A stretch of 46,912 nucleotides of DNA from Ruminococcus sp. (GTDB lineage: Bacteria > Bacillota > Clostridia > Oscillospirales > Acutalibacteraceae): positions 1 through 46,912 of the forward strand of contig JAFTYK010000022.1 of assembly GCA_017464765.1 (NCBI GenBank). Reading direction: 5' to 3'. The notes beneath the pieces are model-generated. The model did no database searches, was not told the origin of the DNA, and saw only the letters and a program-made list of their open reading frames with translations. Made by a program: the position numbers and the translations under genes. Shown here in pieces: positions 43,015 through 46,912 of the stretch (within the stretch, counting starts at the first letter, position 1; every line of letters begins with the position of its first letter).

Positions 43015-43039
43015 AGGGGCGGTTATCCGCCCCTTTTTT
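43015..43039 (+). terminator. Terminator after jag
   Basis: The stem AGGGGCGG / CCGCCCCT with a TTAT loop is followed by TTTTT. It is GC-rich and strong, and separates the rpmH operon from mnmE-mnmG-rsmG. Confidence 0.92.
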
Positions 43040-43112
43040 GTATTTTATCTAATTTTTTGCTATATTATTAATTAGGTACAATTAGATATTGTACCCTACA
43101 ACAGGTGTTTTT

Positions 43113-44480
43113 ATGATGAATTCAACAATCGCTGCTATCAGCACTGCTCAGGGTCTGGGCGGTATCGGAGTCATTCGAATTTCGGGAGATGACGCTTTAA
43201 AAATTGCAGATAAAGTATTCGTTTCATTAAACGAAAAAAAGCTTTGTGACCAAAAGGGTTACACAGCTCATTTTGGTGCGGTCTTTTTTGAGGGTGAAAA
43301 GGTCGACCAGTGTGTTGCTACAGTTTTTAAAGCGCCATTGAGTTACACAGGAGAAAACGTTGTTGAGCTTTCTTGTCATGGCGGAACTTATGTAACAAAA
43401 ACAGTGCTTAGAGCTGTACTTGATAGCGGAGCAACACCTGCTTCGGCTGGTGAATTTACAAAACGAGCTTTTTTAAATGGTAAGCTAGATTTAACTGAAG
43501 CTGAAGCTGTTATGGATATTATCGGCGCTAAATCAAATGCTGCGATGAGGTCTGCTCTTTCAGTACATGAAGGAGCGCTTAGTAAAGCTATTAATGATGT
43601 AAAAGAAGATCTTGTAATGCGAGCTGCTCACCTTTGTGCTTGGGCTGATTATCCTGAAGAAGATATACCTGAAATTGAATTTTCATCTTTGAAAAATGCT
43701 CTTCAGTTATCAAAAGAAAAGTTGAATAATTTGCTCTTAAATTATGATAAAGGCAAAGCTATCAGAGAAGGTATTGATACTGTTATTGTCGGCAGACCTA
43801 ACGTTGGTAAATCAACGCTTATGAATCTCATCACAGGTTATGATAAAAGTATTGTCACTGATATTGCAGGTACAACAAGAGATATAGTTGAAGAAACCGC
43901 TGTTGTTAAAGATATTACCTTACATCTGAGTGATACTGCAGGAATTCGCGATGCCGATAATATGATTGAAAAAATCGGTGTTGATAAAGCAAAACAGCGT
44001 TTATCAACCGCTGAACTTATTATTGCGGTTTTTGATATGTCTTCTCCACTTTCAGAAGACGACATTTCTATTTTGAATGATATTAAAGGCAGTACTTGTA
44101 TTGCGGTTATTAATAAAGAAGATTTAGAACCAAAGCTTGATATTGATAAGGTAAAAGAAGTGACTGAAAATATAGTTTTTATGTCAGCTAAAGCTAAAAC
44201 TGGTGTGAAAGAATTTGAAGATATTTTGGAAAAAGTTGCGGGTACTGCTGATTTTGACAGTTCTTCGGCTGTGCTTTCTAACGAGCGTCAAAGAAGTCTT
44301 GCAAAGTCAGCTTTCAATGCGCTTGATGATGCAATTGTAGCGCTTGATATGGGACTGACTTACGATGCTGTTACAGTATCCCTTGAAGATGCTATTTCTT
44401 ATCTTTGCGAGCTGACAGGTGAACGCGTCACAGAAACAGTAGTTGATAACGTATTCCATCAGTTCTGTGTTGGAAAGTAA
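43113..44480 (+). CDS. mnmE: tRNA modification GTPase MnmE
   Basis: MnmE with MnmG makes the cmnm5/nm5 groups on wobble uridine 34. The 455-residue protein has an N-terminal THF-binding domain (STIAAISTAQGLGGIGVIRI), a helical domain and a G domain (G1 GRPNVGKSTLMNL near 221-233, G2 TTRD, G3 DTAG, G4 NKED). The C-terminal FCVGK stands where the catalytic C-(I/V)-G-K is expected. The start is one of two ATGs (43113 or 43116) after AGGTG; a TTG further upstream is not supported. An extended -10-like TGCTATATT lies before it. Confidence 0.95.
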   Translation: MMNSTIAAISTAQGLGGIGVIRISGDDALKIADKVFVSLNEKKLCDQKGYTAHFGAVFFEGEKVDQCVATVFKAPLSYTGENVVELSCHGGTYVTKTVLRAVLDSGATPASAGEFTKRAFLNGKLDLTEAEAVMDIIGAKSNAAMRSALSVHEGALSKAINDVKEDLVMRAAHLCAWADYPEEDIPEIEFSSLKNALQLSKEKLNNLLLNYDKGKAIREGIDTVIVGRPNVGKSTLMNLITGYDKSIVTDIAGTTRDIVEETAVVKDITLHLSDTAGIRDADNMIEKIGVDKAKQRLSTAELIIAVFDMSSPLSEDDISILNDIKGSTCIAVINKEDLEPKLDIDKVKEVTENIVFMSAKAKTGVKEFEDILEKVAGTADFDSSSAVLSNERQRSLAKSAFNALDDAIVALDMGLTYDAVTVSLEDAISYLCELTGERVTETVVDNVFHQFCVGK

Positions 44481-44511
44481 ATTTTAATCGTTTATATTCA
44501 GAGGTTTTGTT

Positions 44512-46419
44512 ATGAGTACATATTTTGCAGGAAATTACGATGTAGCCGTTATTGGTGCAGGTCATGCGGGTATTGAAGCCGCATTAGCCTCTGCTCGACT
44601 TGGCTGTAAAACTGCTATTTTTACAATAAATATGGACGCTGTCGGAAACTGCCCTTGTAATCCGTCTATCGGTGGTACGGCTAAGGGTCATTTGGTTCGT
44701 GAAATCGATGCACTCGGTGGCGAAATGGGAAAAACTGCTGATGAATGTTTCTTGCAGATGCGAATGCTTAATTTAGGCAAAGGACCTGCTGTACATTCTC
44801 TGCGTGCGCAGATTGACAGACGTAAGTATCAGGACGTTATGAAACATAAGCTTGAGCTTTGTGATAACCTTGATTTGCGTCAGGCTGAAATTACTGATAT
44901 TGAGCGTAATGAAGATGGAACGTGGACACTTACCACCCGAATGCTTGCACAGTTTGTGGCAAAAACGGTAATTATTGCTACAGGTACATATTTAGGCGGC
45001 AAAATCTTTATCGGTGAGGTTTCTTTTGAATCTGGACCTGATGGAGTTTTCCCTGCTACTTTTTTGGGAGATAGCCTTAGAAAACTTGGTATTCCTACAC
45101 GTCGTTTCAAAACAGGTACTCCTGCACGTGTTAAGAAGAGTACTATTGCACTTGATAAACTTGAAGTACAAGAAGGCGACAATCCTCCGGTTCCTTTCTC
45201 TTTTGATACAGAATCACTCGGTGAAAACAAAGTTGTCTGCCATATTAGTTACACTAACGAAGATACAAAAAAGATTATTCTTGATAATATTCACCGCTCT
45301 CCACTTTACGGCGGTAAGATTGAGGGCGTTGGACCAAGATATTGTCCAAGCTTAGAGGATAAAATCGTCAGATTTGAACATAAGGAACGTCACCAGCTCT
45401 TCATTGAGCCGTGCGGTCTTGATACTGAAGAAATGTACCTGCAGGGTATGTCCTCTTCCCTGCCTGAAGAAGTTCAGCTACAGTTTTATCATACTATACC
45501 GGGACTTGAGAACGCTCTCATTATGCGTCCTGCGTATGCAATTGAATATGACTGCATCGATCCAACTTCGATGAATGCAACACTTGAGTTTCGAGATTTT
45601 GAAGGTTTATATGGTGCAGGTCAGTTTAACGGTAGTTCTGGCTATGAAGAAGCTGCGGCACAAGGTCTGATTGCTGGCATTAATGCAGCGCATAAAGTAC
45701 AAGGAAAAGAGCCTTTCGTTTTAGACAGAGCAAGTTCATACATTGGTACACTCATAGACGACCTTATTACAAAGGGAGCAAATGAACCGTATCGTATGAT
45801 GACTTCACGTAGTGAGTATCGTCTTATCTTAAGACAAGATAACGCTGATACCCGACTCACTCCGCTTGGTTATGAACTGGGTCTTATCTCCGAGGATAGA
45901 TGGAAACGTTTCAATGAAAAACAGGAGCTTATCAAAGCTGAACTAAAGCGCGCGAAAGAAACTGTTATTCCACTTTCAGATGAACTTAACGATATACTTG
46001 TTTCACGTGAAACATCTGAAGTTTCGAACTCAATCCGCTTGATTGAACTTTTGAAACGTCCTCAGCTTGACTATAAAGCGCTCGAGAGCGTTGACTTAAC
46101 TCGACCTGATATACCACAGAGCGTTTTCGAACAGGTTGAAATAGCTATCAAATATGACGGCTATATCAAAAAACAGCTAGCTCAGGTTGAACAGATGCGA
46201 AAGCTCGAAGTCAAGATACTTCCTTCTGATACTGATTACAAAGAACTTCCTGGTCTTCGACTTGAAGCTCAGGAAAAGCTGAACAAAATCCGTCCTGCCA
46301 ATATTGGTCAGGCATCGCGAATCAGCGGTGTTTCTCCAGCTGATATCAGTGTATTACTTATCTGGCTTGCTAAGAAGAGCCACGAAAAATCACAAACTGA
46401 GGATAATACTGATGTTTAA
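44512..46419 (+). CDS. mnmG: tRNA uridine-5-carboxymethylaminomethyl modification enzyme MnmG
   Basis: MnmG is the FAD-dependent partner of MnmE. The 635-residue protein shows the dinucleotide-binding loop [17 protein letters not shown], then [20 protein letters not shown] (about 45-65) and the second FAD region [17 protein letters not shown] (about 365-382). The C-terminal helical domain ends [16 protein letters not shown]. The length and motifs are standard. GAGGTTTTGTT precedes the ATG. Its end overlaps rsmG by eight bases. Confidence 0.96.
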   Translation: MSTYFAGNYDVAVIGAGHAGIEAALASARLGCKTAIFTINMDAVGNCPCNPSIGGTAKGHLVREIDALGGEMGKTADECFLQMRMLNLGKGPAVHSLRAQIDRRKYQDVMKHKLELCDNLDLRQAEITDIERNEDGTWTLTTRMLAQFVAKTVIIATGTYLGGKIFIGEVSFESGPDGVFPATFLGDSLRKLGIPTRRFKTGTPARVKKSTIALDKLEVQEGDNPPVPFSFDTESLGENKVVCHISYTNEDTKKIILDNIHRSPLYGGKIEGVGPRYCPSLEDKIVRFEHKERHQLFIEPCGLDTEEMYLQGMSSSLPEEVQLQFYHTIPGLENALIMRPAYAIEYDCIDPTSMNATLEFRDFEGLYGAGQFNGSSGYEEAAAQGLIAGINAAHKVQGKEPFVLDRASSYIGTLIDDLITKGANEPYRMMTSRSEYRLILRQDNADTRLTPLGYELGLISEDRWKRFNEKQELIKAELKRAKETVIPLSDELNDILVSRETSEVSNSIRLIELLKRPQLDYKALESVDLTRPDIPQSVFEQVEIAIKYDGYIKKQLAQVEQMRKLEVKILPSDTDYKELPGLRLEAQEKLNKIRPANIGQASRISGVSPADISVLLIWLAKKSHEKSQTEDNTDV

Positions 46420-46912
46420 AGAAATATTATTAGAACAGGCTAAGCTTTCAGATATTGAACTTAGCAATTCACAAGTAGAAAAACTCACTCGCTATTATGA
46501 ACTGCTCATTGAGTGGAATGAGAAAATGAATCTCACCGCGCTGACTGAACCTCAAGACGTAGCACTTAAACATTTCTGCGACAGCATTTTATTGCTGAAA
46601 TATGCCGAAATCCCAGAGAATAGCTCACTTATTGATGTTGGTACAGGCGCAGGCTTTCCTTCCTTACCGATTAAGATAGTAAGACCTGACATTAAGCTAT
46701 GTTTACTCGATAGCCTTAACAAGCGACTCACTTTCTTAACTGAAGTGGTAAAAGAGCTAGAGCTTTCTGACGTAGAGATAGTCCATTCACGTGCTGAAGA
46801 TGGTAGCAGAAAAGCGGAATTTCGTGAAAAATTTGACTTTGCTACTTCTCGAGCTGTTGCACAACTTAATGTACTTTCCGAATACTGCTTACCTTACGTT
46901 AAGGTAGGAGGA
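46412..46912 (+). CDS. rsmG: 16S rRNA (guanine-527-N7) methyltransferase RsmG, 5' part
   Basis: RsmG methylates G527 of 16S rRNA using S-adenosylmethionine; loss in other bacteria gives low-level streptomycin resistance. The frame is open to the window end (167 codons). It shows [20 protein letters not shown] (about 31-50), HFCDSIL, and the SAM-binding [16 protein letters not shown] (about 74-89), then [16 protein letters not shown] and [11 protein letters not shown]. The start overlaps mnmG by eight bases, the usual mnmG-rsmG arrangement. Confidence 0.95.
   Translation, partial: MFKEILLEQAKLSDIELSNSQVEKLTRYYELLIEWNEKMNLTALTEPQDVALKHFCDSILLLKYAEIPENSSLIDVGTGAGFPSLPIKIVRPDIKLCLLDSLNKRLTFLTEVVKELELSDVEIVHSRAEDGSRKAEFREKFDFATSRAVAQLNVLSEYCLPYVKVGG

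Overview
The window is 46.9 kb of a low-GC Gram-positive (Firmicutes/Clostridia) chromosome. It is most likely from a Ruminococcus-like member of the Oscillospiraceae. The evidence is the oriC gene order (dnaA-dnaN-yaaA-recF-remB-gyrB-gyrA on one side, rpmH-rnpA-yidD-yidC-jag-mnmE-mnmG-rsmG on the other), the AT-rich intergenic regions, strong AGGAGG ribosome binding sites, and six genes with type I dockerins carrying the 'DATxIQ' signature seen in ruminococcal extracellular enzyme systems. I cannot name the species. No tRNA, rRNA, CRISPR array, prophage or insertion sequence is visible.

Layout. 1-666: 3' end of a dockerin protein. 750-2640: a C_GCAxxG_C_C redox-family protein and, convergent to it, a two-subunit iron-sulfur fumarate hydratase. 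2791-4924: an OmpR-type two-component pair. 5033-9495: an accessory block with a zinc-ribbon membrane protein, two ECF sigma factor/membrane-protein pairs and a small dockerin protein between them. 9668-19012: growth and division genes (zapA, a U32 protein, dut, mreBCD, a class B PBP, a MinD-like ATPase) and mgsA. 19108-22864: a secreted amidase-ricin-dockerin protein and a 709-residue BspA-type leucine-rich-repeat dockerin protein. 23042-26133: hisS-aspS. 26185-29668: two more LRR-dockerin proteins and a third ECF sigma/membrane-protein pair. 29805-40074: a lipoprotein and the oriC-proximal replication genes on the minus strand. 40422-46912: the divergent rpmH-to-rsmG cluster, with rsmG cut by the window edge.

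How the parts fit. The replication origin can be read directly. The dnaA-dnaN gap has a cluster of TTTTCAACA-type 9-mers, then a G4/C4 tract, five perfect DnaA-trios and an AT-rich stretch, which is the layout of the Bacillus basal unwinding system. The boxes are not the usual TTATCCACA, and the DnaA recognition helix reads GRHYSTI rather than GRDHTTV, so box and protein may have drifted together. A further box lies inside the predicted dnaA promoter.

The second theme is an extracellular, dockerin-based system. Six dockerin proteins lie near three copies of an ECF sigma factor paired with a single-pass membrane protein. Those membrane proteins share a cytoplasmic N-terminal motif, a proline/threonine/acidic wall-spanning linker and a related C-terminal extracellular domain, but no zinc anti-sigma motif. 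I infer a family of outside-in signalling modules, functionally like the clostridial SigI/RsgI pairs but built on ECF sigma factors. No cohesin or scaffoldin is encoded here.
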